Source: Novosphingobium sp. NDB2Meth1
Lineage (GTDB): Bacteria > Pseudomonadota > Alphaproteobacteria > Sphingomonadales > Sphingomonadaceae
Length of the DNA: 64,000 nt
Assembly (NCBI RefSeq): GCF_900117425.1
Contig: NZ_FPEH01000012.1
Location: 124,001-188,000, forward strand
Direction: 5' to 3'
The translations under genes were made by a program, and so were the position numbers. A model generated the notes under the pieces. The model saw nothing but the letters and a program-made list of their open reading frames with translations. It was not told the DNA's origin and did no database searches. Position 1 is the first letter of the stretch. Every line of letters begins with the position of its first letter. Positions 43,733 to 56,165 of this stretch are shown here, one piece after another.

Positions 43733-44872
43733 ATGTCTGAAGCCGTCGAGCCGTTTGAATACCGCGTGCCGCAGGCAGCGCTGGATGATCTGAACGCAAG
43801 GATCGATCTGGCGCGCTGGCCCGAGAAGGAAGCGGTGGACGATTGGACGCAGGGTGTGCCGCTGGCGGCCTTGCAGGACTTCGTGCGCTATTGGCGGCAT
43901 GAGTACGACTGGAGGAAGTGCGAGGACTGGCTGAATGGGCTGGGCCTGTGGACCACGACGATCGACGGGGTGGCGATCCGGTTCCTGCATCTACGCTCGA
44001 AGCATGAGGGCGCGGCGCCGCTGATCATGACGCATGGGTGGCCGGGATCGGTGCTCGAGTTTCGCGGCGTGATCGAGGCGCTGACCGATCCGGAAGCGCA
44101 TGGGGGCAGCGCGGCGGATGCCTTCCATCTGGTGATCCCGTGCCTGCCGGGGTTCGGCCTTTCGGGCAAGCCGGAGCGCAATGGCTGGGGCGTTGAAAAG
44201 ATCGCGCAGGCGTGGGGCGTGCTGATGGCGCGGCTGGGCTATGAGAGGTGGTTTGCGCAAGGGGGCGACTGGGGCTCCATCGTGACGACGCATATCGGCA
44301 TGCAGATGCCGCAGGGCTGCGCCGGCATCCACCTCAACATGCCGATGGCTCGCCCACGCCCCGAAGACCTCGCCAATCCTTCGGCCGACGAACTCAAGGC
44401 GCTGGGGGCGCTCAAGCATTACCAGGATTGGGATTCGGGCTATTCCAAGGAGCAATCCACCCGGCCGCAGACGATCGGCTATTCGCTTGTCGATTCGCCC
44501 GTGGGGCTGGCGGGGTGGATCTACGAGAAGATGTGGGCGTGGACCGACAACGAAGGCATGCCCGAAAGCGCGCTGAGCCGGGACGCAATGCTCGACAACA
44601 TCATGCTGTACTGGCTGCCGGCGGCGGGGGCCTCTTCGGCAAGGCTCTATTGGGAGAGCTTTGGCGATGGCGGAATCGAGAAGATCACGCTTCCCGTGGC
44701 GGTGAGCGCCTTTCCCAAGGAAATCCTGCCCACGCCGCGATCATGGATGGAGCGGCACTGCGCGAACATCGTCCACTGGGGCGAAATGGAGAAGGGCGGG
44801 CACTTCGCGGCGTGGGAGCAGCCCGCAGCTTTCGTGGGAGAGCTGCGGACGGCGTTTGGGCTGATGCGGTAG
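43733..44872 (+). CDS. Epoxide-hydrolase-like alpha/beta hydrolase
   Basis: This 379-residue enzyme has the epoxide hydrolase N-terminal (EHN) domain, FEYRVPQAALDDLNARIDL with RYWRHEYDWRKCEDWLN. The alpha/beta fold follows: oxyanion HGWPGS (about residue 101), nucleophile Asp in GGDWGSIVTTHIG (about 182-194), and the late His in EKGGHFAAWEQP (about 357). It probably opens epoxides or hydrolyses related small esters; the substrate is unknown. The ATG at 43733 has Shine-Dalgarno agggagag. It is divergent from the leuA leader, with only 60 bases between them. Confidence 0.9.
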   Translation: MSEAVEPFEYRVPQAALDDLNARIDLARWPEKEAVDDWTQGVPLAALQDFVRYWRHEYDWRKCEDWLNGLGLWTTTIDGVAIRFLHLRSKHEGAAPLIMTHGWPGSVLEFRGVIEALTDPEAHGGSAADAFHLVIPCLPGFGLSGKPERNGWGVEKIAQAWGVLMARLGYERWFAQGGDWGSIVTTHIGMQMPQGCAGIHLNMPMARPRPEDLANPSADELKALGALKHYQDWDSGYSKEQSTRPQTIGYSLVDSPVGLAGWIYEKMWAWTDNEGMPESALSRDAMLDNIMLYWLPAAGASSARLYWESFGDGGIEKITLPVAVSAFPKEILPTPRSWMERHCANIVHWGEMEKGGHFAAWEQPAAFVGELRTAFGLMR

Positions 44873-44889
44873 CTGCCCCCACCCAGCTT

Positions 44890-44925
44890 CCCCCGCCCCT
44901 TCGACAAGCTCAGGGGGGGAGGGGC
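44890..44925. repeat. REP-like half-element between convergent genes
   Basis: The core cttcgacaagctcag (44899-44913), flanked by C-rich and G-rich runs (ccccgcccc / ggggggagggg), forms a hairpin between the convergent epoxide hydrolase and YceI genes. The same core occurs twice, inverted, at 47192-47266. Confidence 0.6.
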
Positions 44926-44945
44926 CTGTCGTGTGCGCGCAGAGG

Positions 44946-45599
44946 TTACTTCTTTTCGAAGTCGATGGTGATGTCGAGCTTCACTTCATCGGCGACCAGC
45001 GGGGCGAAGAAGCCGAGGCCGAATTCGCTGCGCTTGATGGTGGACTGGCCGTGGAAGCCGATGGTCTGCGCCTTGTTGAAGAAATTGACGCCCGCGCCGA
45101 CGAACTGGGCGGTGAAAGTGGCGGGCTTGGTCACGCCGTTGAGGGTGAGGTTGCCTTCGACCGTGGCGCTCATGCCGTCGGCGCCGGGGATCACCTTGGT
45201 CGAGGTGAACACGGCATCGGCGGCGTTGGGGCCGAAGAAGTCGGGCTTGGCGCCGTCTGCACCGGGCTTGAGCAGGTGTCCGGTGAGGGCCTGATTGACG
45301 GTGACGACCTTCGAGACGGGGATTGTCGCGATGAGCTTGGTGGCGGCGACATTGGCGGGGTCGAACGTCATCGAGCCGCCGAGTTCACCAAACAGGCCGA
45401 AGTAATCGTTGAATCCCAAGTGGTTGACCCGCCAGGCGATCATCGAATGAGTGCCATCGACGGTGTAGTTGCCGGCGGTGACGCGCGACTTGTCGGGCGC
45501 GCCGGGGGGCGTGCTGGGCATTTGCGACAGCGACGGCGCGGCGAGCGCGACAAGCGCGAGCGGCAGGGCGATCTTGGCGGCACGGGGGAAGCGGATCAT
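44946..45599 (-). CDS. YceI family periplasmic lipid-binding protein
   Basis: The product has 217 residues, with a signal peptide (IALPLALVALAAPSLSQ) and a lipocalin-like YceI domain. Family marks are YTVDGTHSMIAWRVNHLGF (about 45-63), GNLTLNGVTKPATFTAQFVG, and the closing FAPLVADEVKLDITIDFE. These proteins bind polyisoprenoids or other amphiphiles in the periplasm. The ATG at 45599 is chosen for the signal peptide. Confidence 0.93.
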   Translation of the reverse strand: MIRFPRAAKIALPLALVALAAPSLSQMPSTPPGAPDKSRVTAGNYTVDGTHSMIAWRVNHLGFNDYFGLFGELGGSMTFDPANVAATKLIATIPVSKVVTVNQALTGHLLKPGADGAKPDFFGPNAADAVFTSTKVIPGADGMSATVEGNLTLNGVTKPATFTAQFVGAGVNFFNKAQTIGFHGQSTIKRSEFGLGFFAPLVADEVKLDITIDFEKK

Positions 45600-45669
45600 C
45601 GAACGGTCTCCGTGGGGAAGAGAGCCAAGGGCTGCCACAGGCGGCGGGCGCATGGCAAGCGCGTCTCGA

Positions 45670-45969
45670 TCAGCCGCAACGCATAACCGCTATCCGCCCG
45701 GTCTCGTCGACGATGACGTTGAGCCGCTCTGGGTTCTGATCGAGCGTGATGGCCTGCCCGGGGGCGATCCAGCGCACCGGATGGGGGCGGGCGACCTGAT
45801 GGACCGTGCCGCGCACCTGGGGCACGGCGCGGGCGCCGACGAAGCGCGCGGTGAGGGTGAGGCTGCAAGTATCGGCAGGGGCGGCGGCCTGGGCCTGCAG
45901 CGGCCCCGAGGGCAGGGCGCCCAGCATCAGGGACGCCAGCGCTGCTGCGCAGGGCCGGAACGATGTCAT
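45670..45969 (-). CDS. Peptidase inhibitor I78 family protein
   Basis: This 99-residue exported protein has a signal peptide ending GPLQAQA and a C-terminal I78 domain: VRWIAPGQAITLDQNPERLN, then VIVDETGRIAVMRCG. The family inhibits serine proteases in the periplasm. Two cysteines probably form the disulphide. The start ATG at 45969 has Shine-Dalgarno gggg 8 bases upstream. Confidence 0.88.
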   Translation of the reverse strand: MTSFRPCAAALASLMLGALPSGPLQAQAAAPADTCSLTLTARFVGARAVPQVRGTVHQVARPHPVRWIAPGQAITLDQNPERLNVIVDETGRIAVMRCG

Positions 45970-46057
45970 TGTAATTACCCCGATACTTCGAAACTGGAGG
46001 TATCGGGACTCCGGTAAATCCACAATGCCGGTCGGCGGTTGCCGTCGGTCGTTCGTC

Positions 46058-46088
46058 GAAGGGCGGGCGCGGCTTGCACCCGCCCTTC
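46058..46088 (-). terminator. Hairpin after ilvC
   Basis: The arms gaagggcgggcgc (46058-46070) and gcacccgcccttc (46076-46088) pair over 13 bases with one mismatch, around a 5-base loop. It starts 11 bases past the ilvC stop in transcription order. There is no T-tract. Confidence 0.6.
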
Positions 46089-46098
46089 GCGCGAAGGA

Positions 46099-47133
<1,035 letters not shown>

Positions 47134-47191
47134 CTATGTCGTTGAAAGGAAGTATTTTTGAAGTCGTCGCATTTGAATTGTGATCCACCTT

Positions 47192-47266
47192 CGCTCACCC
47201 TGAGCTTGTCGAAGGGTGTTGCCGCACGCGCTGCGCTGTGATGCTTCGACAAGCTCAGCATGAGCG
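47192..47266. repeat. REP-like inverted repeat between ilvN and ilvC
   Basis: Two 23-base arms at 47192-47214 and 47244-47266 are inverted copies with two mismatches. Each carries the core cttcgacaagctcag, and the loop is 29 bases. The same core lies at 44899-44913, so this is a dispersed family. Confidence 0.8.
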
Positions 47267-47316
47267 GGGTGATTGGGATGGATCAGAAAGGCATGCTCCC
47301 GGTTTACACTCCCGCC

Positions 47317-47838
47317 CTAGGCAGCTTCCGCACCGCGGATCATGCCGACGATGCCGGTGCGGCCAACCTCGACGAGCCCGAGTTCCTTCATCAGGCTGAC
47401 GAAGCTGTCGATCTTTTCGGGCGCGCCGGTCAGTTCGAAGACGAAGCTGGCGGTTGTCGTATCGACGACCTTGGCGCGGAACACGTCGGCAAGGCGCAGC
47501 GCCTCGACGCGGTTCTCGCCCTTGCCGGCGACCTTGATGAGCGCCAGCTCGCGCTCGACGTAAGGGCCGACTTCGGTGAGATCGACGACCTTGTGGACGG
47601 GCACGAGGCGTTCGAGCTGCGCGCGGATCTGGTCGATCACCTCGGGCGGGCCGTGGGTGACGATGGTGATGCGGCTGACATCGTGGCCATCGGTGATGTC
47701 GGCCACGGTCAGGCTGTCGATATTGTAGCCGCGCGCGGTGAACAGGCCGGCGATCTTGGCGAGAATGCCCGCCTCGTTGTCGACGGTGATGGTGAGGACG
47801 TGGCGCTCGGCGGCGGCGATGAGGGTTTCAGCAGTCAT
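47317..47838 (-). CDS. ilvN: Acetolactate synthase small (regulatory) subunit
   Basis: The 173-residue regulatory subunit has an N-terminal ACT domain (HVLTITVDNEAGILAKIAGL, then YNIDSLTVADI). A C-terminal ALS_ss domain follows (RVEALRLADVFRAKVVD). It binds valine and stimulates the large subunit. The chosen ATG at 47838 gives the usual N-terminus; upstream residues in the open frame derive from a repeat. It is separated from ilvB by a perfect 30-base inverted repeat. Confidence 0.96.
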   Translation of the reverse strand: MTAETLIAAAERHVLTITVDNEAGILAKIAGLFTARGYNIDSLTVADITDGHDVSRITIVTHGPPEVIDQIRAQLERLVPVHKVVDLTEVGPYVERELALIKVAGKGENRVEALRLADVFRAKVVDTTTASFVFELTGAPEKIDSFVSLMKELGLVEVGRTGIVGMIRGAEAA

Positions 47839-47854
47839 GGGAAACAATCCAAGT

Positions 47855-47927
47855 CCCGTTCGTGTCGAGCGAAGTCGAGACACCGGGCGCGGCGTTTGGT
47901 GTCTCGACTTCGCTCGACACGAACGGG
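47855..47927. repeat. Perfect 30-bp inverted repeat between ilvB and ilvN
   Basis: Arms at 47855-47884 and 47898-47927 are perfect reverse complements over 30 bases, with a 13-base spacer. The core is gtgtcgagcgaagtcgagac. It lies inside the ilvB-ilvN transcript and would form a very stable hairpin 17 bases from the ilvN start. It is unrelated to the cttcgacaagctcag family. Confidence 0.9.
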
Positions 47928-47956
47928 AGGGGGGAAAGGGTAAGCATCGGAAGGGA

Positions 47957-49705
47957 TCACACCAGCGCCTTGGCGGCGTCGTCCATCGTGCCGGCAACGC
48001 TGTCGCCGTAGAGGATCATGTCGGTATGCGCGGCGCCTGACGGGATCATCGGGAAGCAGTTCACTTCCTTGGCGACGAGGCAATCGACGAAGACCGGGCC
48101 CGGATGGTCGATCATCGCCTGGATGCCGGCGTCGAGCTCGCTCTCGTCGGTGATGCGGATGCCCTTCCAGCCGTAAGCCTCGGCGAGCTTCACGAAATCG
48201 GGCAGGCTGTCCGAGTAGGAGTTCGAATAGCGGCTCTCGTAAGTCAGTTCCTGCCACTGGCGGACCATGCCCATCCATTCGTTGTTCAAAACGAAGATCT
48301 TGACCGGCAGGCGGTACTGCGTCGCGGTGCCGAGTTCCTGGATGTTCATCTGGATCGAGGCATCGCCCGCGATGTCGATGACGAGCGCGTCGGGGAAGCC
48401 GACCTGCGCGCCGATCGCGGCGGGCAGGCCATAGCCCATCGTGCCGAGGCCGCCGGAGGTGAGCCACTTGTTGGGGCCGGCAAAGTGGAAGTACTGCGCC
48501 GCCCACATCTGGTGCTGGCCGACTTCGGTGGTGATGATCGGATCGTGCTTGCGGGTCAGCTCGTAAAGCCGCTCCACCGCATATTGCGGCATGATGGCTT
48601 CCTTGCGGTGCGGGTAGGCGAGGGACTGGCGGGCGCGCCAGCCATCGATGCGGGCAAACCATTCGCCGAGCTCGGCTGCTTCGTGCTTCGCTTCGTGCCA
48701 TGCGGCGATCAGCTGGCGCAGGACGTGGGCGCAATCGCCGACGATGGGCAGATCGGCGCGCACGGTCTTGTTGATCGAGGCGCGGTCGATATCGATGTGG
48801 ATGCGCTTGGAATGCGGCGAGAAAGCATCGAGGCGGCCGGTGACGCGGTCATCGAAGCGGGCGCCGATGGCGACGATCAGGTCGGCGCGGTTCATCGCCA
48901 TGTTGGCTTCATAGGTGCCGTGCATGCCGAGCATGCCAAGCCACGCCGGATGGTCCGCCGGGAAGGCGCCGAGGCCCATCAGCGTGGAGGTGACGGGCGC
49001 GCCGGTGAGGGCCTGAAGCTCGCGCAGCAGCGCGGTCGCCTCGGGGCCGGAGTTGATCACGCCGCCGCCGGTGTAGAAGATCGGCGCCTGCGCGGCGGCG
49101 ATCATCTGCACGGCCTGCGCGATATCCTCACGCGAACCTTCGATCTGCGGATTGTAGCGCGTGCGGGTGCGGGCGGGCTTGCCGGTCCACGGCGCGAGGC
49201 CGATCTGGACGTCCTTGGGAATGTCGATCACGACCGGGCCGGGGCGGCCCTCGGTGGCGATGCGGAAGGCTTCCTCGACGACTTCGCCCAGCTGCGCCGG
49301 GTCCTTCACGAGGTAGTTGTGCTTGGTGCAGTGGCGCGTGATGCCGACCGTGTCGCATTCCTGGAACGCGTCCGAGCCGATCAGCGCGGTGGGCACCTGC
49401 CCGGTGAGGACGACGAGCGGGATCGAATCCATGAAGGCATCGGCAATGCCGGTGACGGCATTGGTCGCGCCGGGGCCCGAGGTGACGAGCACGACGCCGG
49501 GCTTGCCGGTGGCGCGGGCATAGCCTTCGGCGGCGTGGGCCGCGCCGGCTTCGTGGCGCACGAGGATGTGGCGGATGCGTTCATCGCCGAACAGGGCATC
49601 GTAAATCGGCAGCACCGCGCCGCCGGGATAGCCGAACACGCATTCGACTCCCTGTGCGACCAGGCTTTCGACCAGGATTTCCGCGCCGCTGCGCTCGTTC
49701 TTCAC
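47957..49705 (-). CDS. ilvB: Acetolactate synthase large (catalytic) subunit
   Basis: This 582-residue thiamine-diphosphate enzyme forms acetolactate or acetohydroxybutyrate. The catalytic Glu is in [15 protein letters not shown] (about residue 50-64). The FAD-associated middle domain carries [15 protein letters not shown] (about 282-296). The ThDP motif begins [14 protein letters not shown] (about 448) and ends at FVLNNEW. The start is GTG at 49705, with Shine-Dalgarno aaaggga. A terminator-like hairpin stands upstream. Confidence 0.97.
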   Translation of the reverse strand: MKNERSGAEILVESLVAQGVECVFGYPGGAVLPIYDALFGDERIRHILVRHEAGAAHAAEGYARATGKPGVVLVTSGPGATNAVTGIADAFMDSIPLVVLTGQVPTALIGSDAFQECDTVGITRHCTKHNYLVKDPAQLGEVVEEAFRIATEGRPGPVVIDIPKDVQIGLAPWTGKPARTRTRYNPQIEGSREDIAQAVQMIAAAQAPIFYTGGGVINSGPEATALLRELQALTGAPVTSTLMGLGAFPADHPAWLGMLGMHGTYEANMAMNRADLIVAIGARFDDRVTGRLDAFSPHSKRIHIDIDRASINKTVRADLPIVGDCAHVLRQLIAAWHEAKHEAAELGEWFARIDGWRARQSLAYPHRKEAIMPQYAVERLYELTRKHDPIITTEVGQHQMWAAQYFHFAGPNKWLTSGGLGTMGYGLPAAIGAQVGFPDALVIDIAGDASIQMNIQELGTATQYRLPVKIFVLNNEWMGMVRQWQELTYESRYSNSYSDSLPDFVKLAEAYGWKGIRITDESELDAGIQAMIDHPGPVFVDCLVAKEVNCFPMIPSGAAHTDMILYGDSVAGTMDDAAKALV

Positions 49706-49842
49706 GTGTCGTTCCCTTTCCGGCCCGGTGTATCCTTCTGGACCTTGTCCCGATGCCGCTGCGATGGGGCGCGTTAGCCGCGCCGCCGCGAACCTTCAAA
49801 CCAAAAACCGCCGAAGAATGGGCGATTCCCGCCCAGCCTTAC

Positions 49843-49882
49843 AAAAAATGCGGCCCGGGGCAGATCCAGACTGCACCGGGCC
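49843..49882 (-). terminator. Intrinsic terminator / possible attenuator between miaA and ilvB
   Basis: On the reverse strand ggcccgg-t-gcag (49882-49871) pairs with ctgc-c-ccgggcc (49863-49852) around tctggat, followed by gca and six T residues (49848-49843). A preceding stem (ccgcagggt with acccgcgg) could compete. It stands 79 bases after the miaA stop and 138 before the ilvB start, so it may end miaA or attenuate ilvB. Confidence 0.8.
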
Positions 49883-49960
49883 ATAGACGCCGCGGGTGGG
49901 ACTGGAATCCGTACCCTGCGGTGACGTTGCGGTAGGCGACATAAAATGCCGTGTCAACCG

Positions 49961-50908
49961 CTAATCGCGTAATAATGCTTCAATCAGACTGTCCGAAGGG
50001 GAATTTTCCATCATAATGCGCGGCCAATCGGCGGGCGGCTGGTGGCGCAGCCACGTGTATTGGCGCTTGGCGTAGCGGCGGGTGGCCTGGCTTCCGGCGG
50101 TGATGGCTTCGGGTTCGGTGCAGGTGCCGGCAAGGAAATCAGTGACTTCGGCCACGCCGATGGCGCGCATGACGGGGAGATCGGGGTCGAGCCGGCGAGC
50201 GAGGAGCGCCTCGACTTCGGCGACCGCGCCGCCGTGCCACATCTGCGCGAAGCGGCGGTCGCAGCGCTCGTAGAGCCATGCGCGCTCGGGCATGAGGACG
50301 AGGGGGTGCAAGCTGACAGTGTGGCCGATGCCGCCGGTGCGCTCCTCTTGCCATGCCGCGAGCGGGCGGCCGGTGGAGCGGATCACTTCGAGCGCGCGGG
50401 CGACGCGGGTGGTGTCGTTTGGGCCGAGCGCGGCGGCGCGGGCGGGGTCTTCGCGGGTGAGGGCGGCGTAGGCCTCGGCGACGGGGAGCGCGCGGACTTC
50501 GGCGCGGATGGCGGGATCGATGGGGGGCACAGGGGCGATGCCCTCGAGCAACGTACGGATATAGAGGCCTGTGCCGCCGACGAGAACGGGAAGCGCGCCT
50601 TGCTCATGCGCGGCGGCGATTTCGGCGCGGGCGGCGGCGGCCCAGTCGGCGGCGGAGCAGGCCTCGGCGCCGTCCCATGTGCCGAACAGGCGGTGGGGGA
50701 CGCCCTGCATGTCCGCCTCGGTGGGGCGGGCGCTGAGGACGGCGAGGTCGGCGTAGACTTGCGCGCTGTCGGCGTTGATCACCACCGCCTTGCCGGCCGC
50801 GAGCGCGGTACGGACGGCGAGATCGCTCTTGCCGCTGGCGGTGGGGCCTGCAATGAGCGCGAGCGGCGGCAATTGGCCCGCCTGACTAGGGGAATGATCG
50901 GTGCTCAT
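49961..50908 (-). CDS. miaA: tRNA dimethylallyltransferase
   Basis: MiaA transfers dimethylallyl to A37 of tRNAs that read UNN codons. The 315-residue product has the P-loop [14 protein letters not shown] (about 19-32), the DSAQVYADL motif (about 47-55) and [15 protein letters not shown]. The C-terminal [17 protein letters not shown] region binds tRNA. The ATG at 50908 is chosen by family length; the frame is open far upstream, but only as an antisense shadow of serB. Its start overlaps the divergent serB start. Confidence 0.95.
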   Translation of the reverse strand: MSTDHSPSQAGQLPPLALIAGPTASGKSDLAVRTALAAGKAVVINADSAQVYADLAVLSARPTEADMQGVPHRLFGTWDGAEACSAADWAAAARAEIAAAHEQGALPVLVGGTGLYIRTLLEGIAPVPPIDPAIRAEVRALPVAEAYAALTREDPARAAALGPNDTTRVARALEVIRSTGRPLAAWQEERTGGIGHTVSLHPLVLMPERAWLYERCDRRFAQMWHGGAVAEVEALLARRLDPDLPVMRAIGVAEVTDFLAGTCTEPEAITAGSQATRRYAKRQYTWLRHQPPADWPRIMMENSPSDSLIEALLRD

Positions 50909-51809
50909 CGCACGGCTGATAGCAGAGCCCGAGACGCTTGGTGACACATTAGGTGATCGGCTTGCGCTCGCCATGGAGCAGATCGAGGACGCGGGATGGG
51001 AAGTGGCCGGCGCGGGGATGCTGTCCGAAGTCGATGATGTGCTCGAAATGGAGCTGATCGAGGAAGCGAAAGCGCCTGACGTGGGCGCGGTGCGGCGCAT
51101 TCTGGACGAGGGCTTTCCGGCGAGCGACATGCTGCTGTCACGCGTGCCGATCGAGGTGCCGCGCCTGTTTGTGTCGGACATGGATTCGACGATGATCGGG
51201 CAGGAATGCATCGACGAGCTGGCCGATTTTGCGGGGCTGAAGGAGCGGATCGCGGCGATCACCGAGCGCGCGATGCGCGGCGAGCTCGATTTCGAGGCTG
51301 CGCTGCGCGAACGCGTGGGGCTGCTGAAGGGGCTTTCGGAAAGTGCGATCAAGCAGTGTCTGGACGAGCGCATCCGGCCGATGGATGGCGCGCGGACATT
51401 GGTGGCGACCTTGAAGGCGCGTGGTGCGAAGACGGTGCTGGTGACGGGCGGTTTCCACGCCTTTGCCGATCCGGTGGCGGAGCAATTGGGCTTCGAGCAT
51501 GTGGTGGCGAACCGGCTTGGCGTGCACGGCGGTGTGCTGACAGGCGATGTCGTCGGCGGGATCGTCGACAGTTCGGTGAAGCGCAAGGTGCTGATCGAGG
51601 AAGCGGCGCGGCTGGGCGAGGGGGCAGGTTCGCTGGCGACCGGCGACGGCGCGAATGATATTCCGATGCTGGAAGCCGCGACCCACGGCATCGCCTATCG
51701 CGCCAAGCCCAAGGCGCGCGCGGCGGCGGACGGGTGGATCGAGCGGGGCGACCTGACCGCGATCCTGTCGCTCTATGGCATCGCGCGGGAGCACTGGGTG
51801 GCCGCTTGA
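50901..51809 (+). CDS. serB: Phosphoserine phosphatase SerB
   Basis: SerB makes serine from phosphoserine. The 302-residue HAD enzyme has an N-terminal ACT-like region, the nucleophile motif [18 protein letters not shown] (about 90-107), motif II VTGGF (about 180) and motif [15 protein letters not shown] (about 248-257). The GTG start at 50901 has Shine-Dalgarno gggga. It lies inside the first codons of miaA on the other strand, so the two divergent genes share 8 bases. Confidence 0.94.
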   Translation: MLIARLIAEPETLGDTLGDRLALAMEQIEDAGWEVAGAGMLSEVDDVLEMELIEEAKAPDVGAVRRILDEGFPASDMLLSRVPIEVPRLFVSDMDSTMIGQECIDELADFAGLKERIAAITERAMRGELDFEAALRERVGLLKGLSESAIKQCLDERIRPMDGARTLVATLKARGAKTVLVTGGFHAFADPVAEQLGFEHVVANRLGVHGGVLTGDVVGGIVDSSVKRKVLIEEAARLGEGAGSLATGDGANDIPMLEAATHGIAYRAKPKARAAADGWIERGDLTAILSLYGIAREHWVAA

Positions 51810-51817
51810 CGCGATAT

Positions 51818-51831
51818 TAACACTGGTGTTA
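51818..51831. promoter_or_regulatory. Palindromic operator candidate upstream of coq4
   Basis: taacac-tg-gtgtta is a perfect 6-base palindrome with a 2-base centre, lying 9 bases after serB and 37 bases before coq4. It has the size and symmetry of TetR-family operators. Confidence 0.4.
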
Positions 51832-51868
51832 GTACGAGGGCAGGATCTGATTCTGCCGGAGATGCCGT

Positions 51869-52696
51869 GTGAACGCCCTTAGCGCCACGTTTGAAGCCGA
51901 TACCTCGCGCGATTTTCTCGGTCTGCCGCTCTACGACGAACGGCGCCCGCAGCTGAAGCTGCGTCCGGCCAAGGCGATGCATCACTTCCGCGAGCTGCTG
52001 AAGGACAAGGAAAACACCGAAGAAGTGTTCCGCATCTTCGAAGCTTTGCCGTGGCGCGATCTGCGCAAGGCGGGCGAGCGGTTCCTGACGTCGGAGCGCG
52101 GCATGGATGTGCGGGTCAAGGAACCCGATCTGCCGACGATCCTCGATGATCATGCCGCGCTGCGCCGCATGCCGGAAGGGTCGCTGGCGCATGCGTACTG
52201 CGACTTCATGGAGAGCGAGGGGCTGACGGCGGCGGGGCTCGTCGAGGAGTTCCAGCGCTTCGCCAAGGACAAGCCGAAGTACAACGACCAGTTCCAGTGG
52301 TACATGAACCGCATGCGCGATGTGCATGATATGCTTCATGTTCTCACCGGCTATGGCCGCGACGCGCTGGGCGAGGCCTGCGTGCTGGCGTTCACCTACA
52401 GCCAGCAGCCTTCGCCGGCGCACCTGTTCATCGGCTACATGGCCGGGCTCAATATCGGCAAGCAGGTCAAGAGCAGCGCCCCGGTGCTGCGCGCGATCCG
52501 CGAAGCGCAGGGGCTGGGCAAGGCCTGCCCGCGGCTGGTCGAGCAGTCGATCACCGAACTCCTGCCGCTGCCGCTGCAGGAAGTGCGCCGCCGCCTGAAC
52601 ATCACGCCTGCGATGCATTACCGCGCGGCGCATGCGGTGTGGCGGTCGATGGATGTCGATCCCTATGATCTGCTGGGGAAGCAGAAGGCGGCTTAG
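51869..52696 (+). CDS. Coq4-family ubiquinone biosynthesis protein
   Basis: The 275-residue product matches Coq4, a protein needed for coenzyme Q assembly in mitochondria and alphaproteobacteria. The HDxxH-type metal motif occurs as DVHDMLHVLTGYGRDALGE (about 152-170). The C-terminus DPYDLLGKQKAA is typical. The start is GTG at 51869, with ggag 7 bases upstream; a palindrome lies in front. It is a soluble, membrane-associating protein. Confidence 0.9.
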   Translation: MNALSATFEADTSRDFLGLPLYDERRPQLKLRPAKAMHHFRELLKDKENTEEVFRIFEALPWRDLRKAGERFLTSERGMDVRVKEPDLPTILDDHAALRRMPEGSLAHAYCDFMESEGLTAAGLVEEFQRFAKDKPKYNDQFQWYMNRMRDVHDMLHVLTGYGRDALGEACVLAFTYSQQPSPAHLFIGYMAGLNIGKQVKSSAPVLRAIREAQGLGKACPRLVEQSITELLPLPLQEVRRRLNITPAMHYRAAHAVWRSMDVDPYDLLGKQKAA

Positions 52697-52727
52697 TCTT
52701 TACCCCTCCGTCTCGCTTCGCGAGCCA

Positions 52728-52760
52728 CCTCCCCATTTGTGCTGCGCAAAAATGGGGAGG
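52728..52760. repeat. Palindromic element between coq4 and purL
   Basis: Perfect 11-base arms cctccccattt (52728-52738) and aaatggggagg (52750-52760) enclose gtgctgcgcaa. It lies between convergent genes and may also act as a terminator. Nothing else is seen in 52697-52789. Confidence 0.7.
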
Positions 52761-52789
52761 GCCAGAGGGAGACGCTCCGAGTTTGGAGG

Positions 52790-54988
<2,199 letters not shown>

Positions 54989-55027
54989 GCCAGCGCCCTT
55001 AGCCAAGCCGCGCGGGCATGGCGAGTC

Positions 55028-55702
55028 TCAAGAAATGCGCTTTGCCCCGGAAAGCCTGGAGCGCGACAGTTCGACCGGCAGGACCAGCAGCGCGATCACG
55101 GTGAAGGCGAACAGCGCGAGCGCCGGTTGCGCGGGGCTGACGTCGGTCGTGCGCGGGCCGAACCAGTCGATGATCTGGAACAGTGCCAGCACGAGCGCGA
55201 GAAGCCAGAGGAACAGGCCTGAACGCGGCCCGGCGGCGCGGGTGCTGCGTGCGTAGTAAGCGAGCGTCCCGAAGGCGAGCACCACTTCGAGCGCGTGTTC
55301 GATCATCGGATGGTTCCACAGGCCAAGGCCGAGCTTGGGCGGAGAGCCTGCCAGCGTGAGGTCCGGCGCGTGGACGAGATAGTCCGCCAGCCAGTGCGAG
55401 AGAGCGCAGGCAAAGGCGATGGCGGCGGCGGTGCGGCTGCGCGTCGCGGCAAGGACAAGGCCGCCCAGCAGCGCGCCCAGCACCGCCGCGCCGAGCAGGC
55501 TGTGGCTGTAGCGCATGTCGTAGAGATCGAGCCAGTTGCTCGCAGTGAAATTCGGCACCATGCGGTAGTGCTCGATGCCGAGGAGCGCGAAGGAGAAGAA
55601 CGCGAAGTCGAGCAGTTGCACCGCGATGACGAGCACCACCAGCGGCGGGGCCTTGCGCGAGGCGGCGGCGGCGAAAGCGGGGGCGTAGTGGCCGATGAAC
55701 AT
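55028..55702 (-). CDS. Multi-spanning inner-membrane protein of unknown function
   Basis: The 224-residue protein has about five or six hydrophobic helices (such as VVLVIAVQLLDFAFFSFALL and LFLWLLALVLALFQII). His/Asp-bearing turns occur at MFIGHYAPAF, MRYSHSLLG, SHWLADYLVHAPDL and MIEHALEVV. The pattern recalls YdjM-like membrane-bound metal-dependent hydrolases, but this is not firm. It starts 3 bases after the DUF2177 gene and is probably cotranscribed with it. Confidence 0.75.
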   Translation of the reverse strand: MFIGHYAPAFAAAASRKAPPLVVLVIAVQLLDFAFFSFALLGIEHYRMVPNFTASNWLDLYDMRYSHSLLGAAVLGALLGGLVLAATRSRTAAAIAFACALSHWLADYLVHAPDLTLAGSPPKLGLGLWNHPMIEHALEVVLAFGTLAYYARSTRAAGPRSGLFLWLLALVLALFQIIDWFGPRTTDVSPAQPALALFAFTVIALLVLPVELSRSRLSGAKRIS

Positions 55703-55705
55703 GGT

Positions 55706-56104
55706 TTATGCGGCAAACGCGCGCGCGGCGTATGTGGCGGCGACTGCGGCGGTCATCGTAGCGAACGCGCCCCAGCAGACGTCGATGGCGGTTACATAGC
55801 TGGGCCAGCGGGCGAGCGTGGCCTGGTTGGTGAAATCATAGGTTGCGTAGCAAAGCGCGCCGAGCAGTGCGCCGTTGAGCGCGGCGGCGGGGAGGCCGGA
55901 AGCAATACCCGGACGGATCGCGAACCAGACCATGCCGCCAAGGTAGGCAAGGTAGAAGATACCCGCCGGGGCGAGCCGGAAGGTGGGGGCGAGCAGGTCT
56001 CCCAAGGCGGGGCGATAGAGGTTTGGCCCGGCCCAGCCGAGCCACAGCGCATCGAGCCCGCCGAAGACAATTGCCGCCACAACGTATGCGATTACCATTT
56101 GCAT
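55706..56104 (-). CDS. DUF2177 family membrane protein
   Basis: This 132-residue protein has four predicted membrane helices and typical DUF2177 segments: GGLDALWLGWAGPNLYRP (about 15-32), YATYDFTNQATLARWP (about 85-100) and AIDVCWGAFAT. The function of the family is unknown. It is followed after 3 bases by another membrane protein gene, so the two form an operon. Confidence 0.85.
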   Translation of the reverse strand: MQMVIAYVVAAIVFGGLDALWLGWAGPNLYRPALGDLLAPTFRLAPAGIFYLAYLGGMVWFAIRPGIASGLPAAALNGALLGALCYATYDFTNQATLARWPSYVTAIDVCWGAFATMTAAVAATYAARAFAA

Positions 56105-56165
56105 ACATATCCTCCCCGCCTCGAAGCTTGACCGGCTGCGGCTCCCCCGTCAATGCTGCTCGGCG

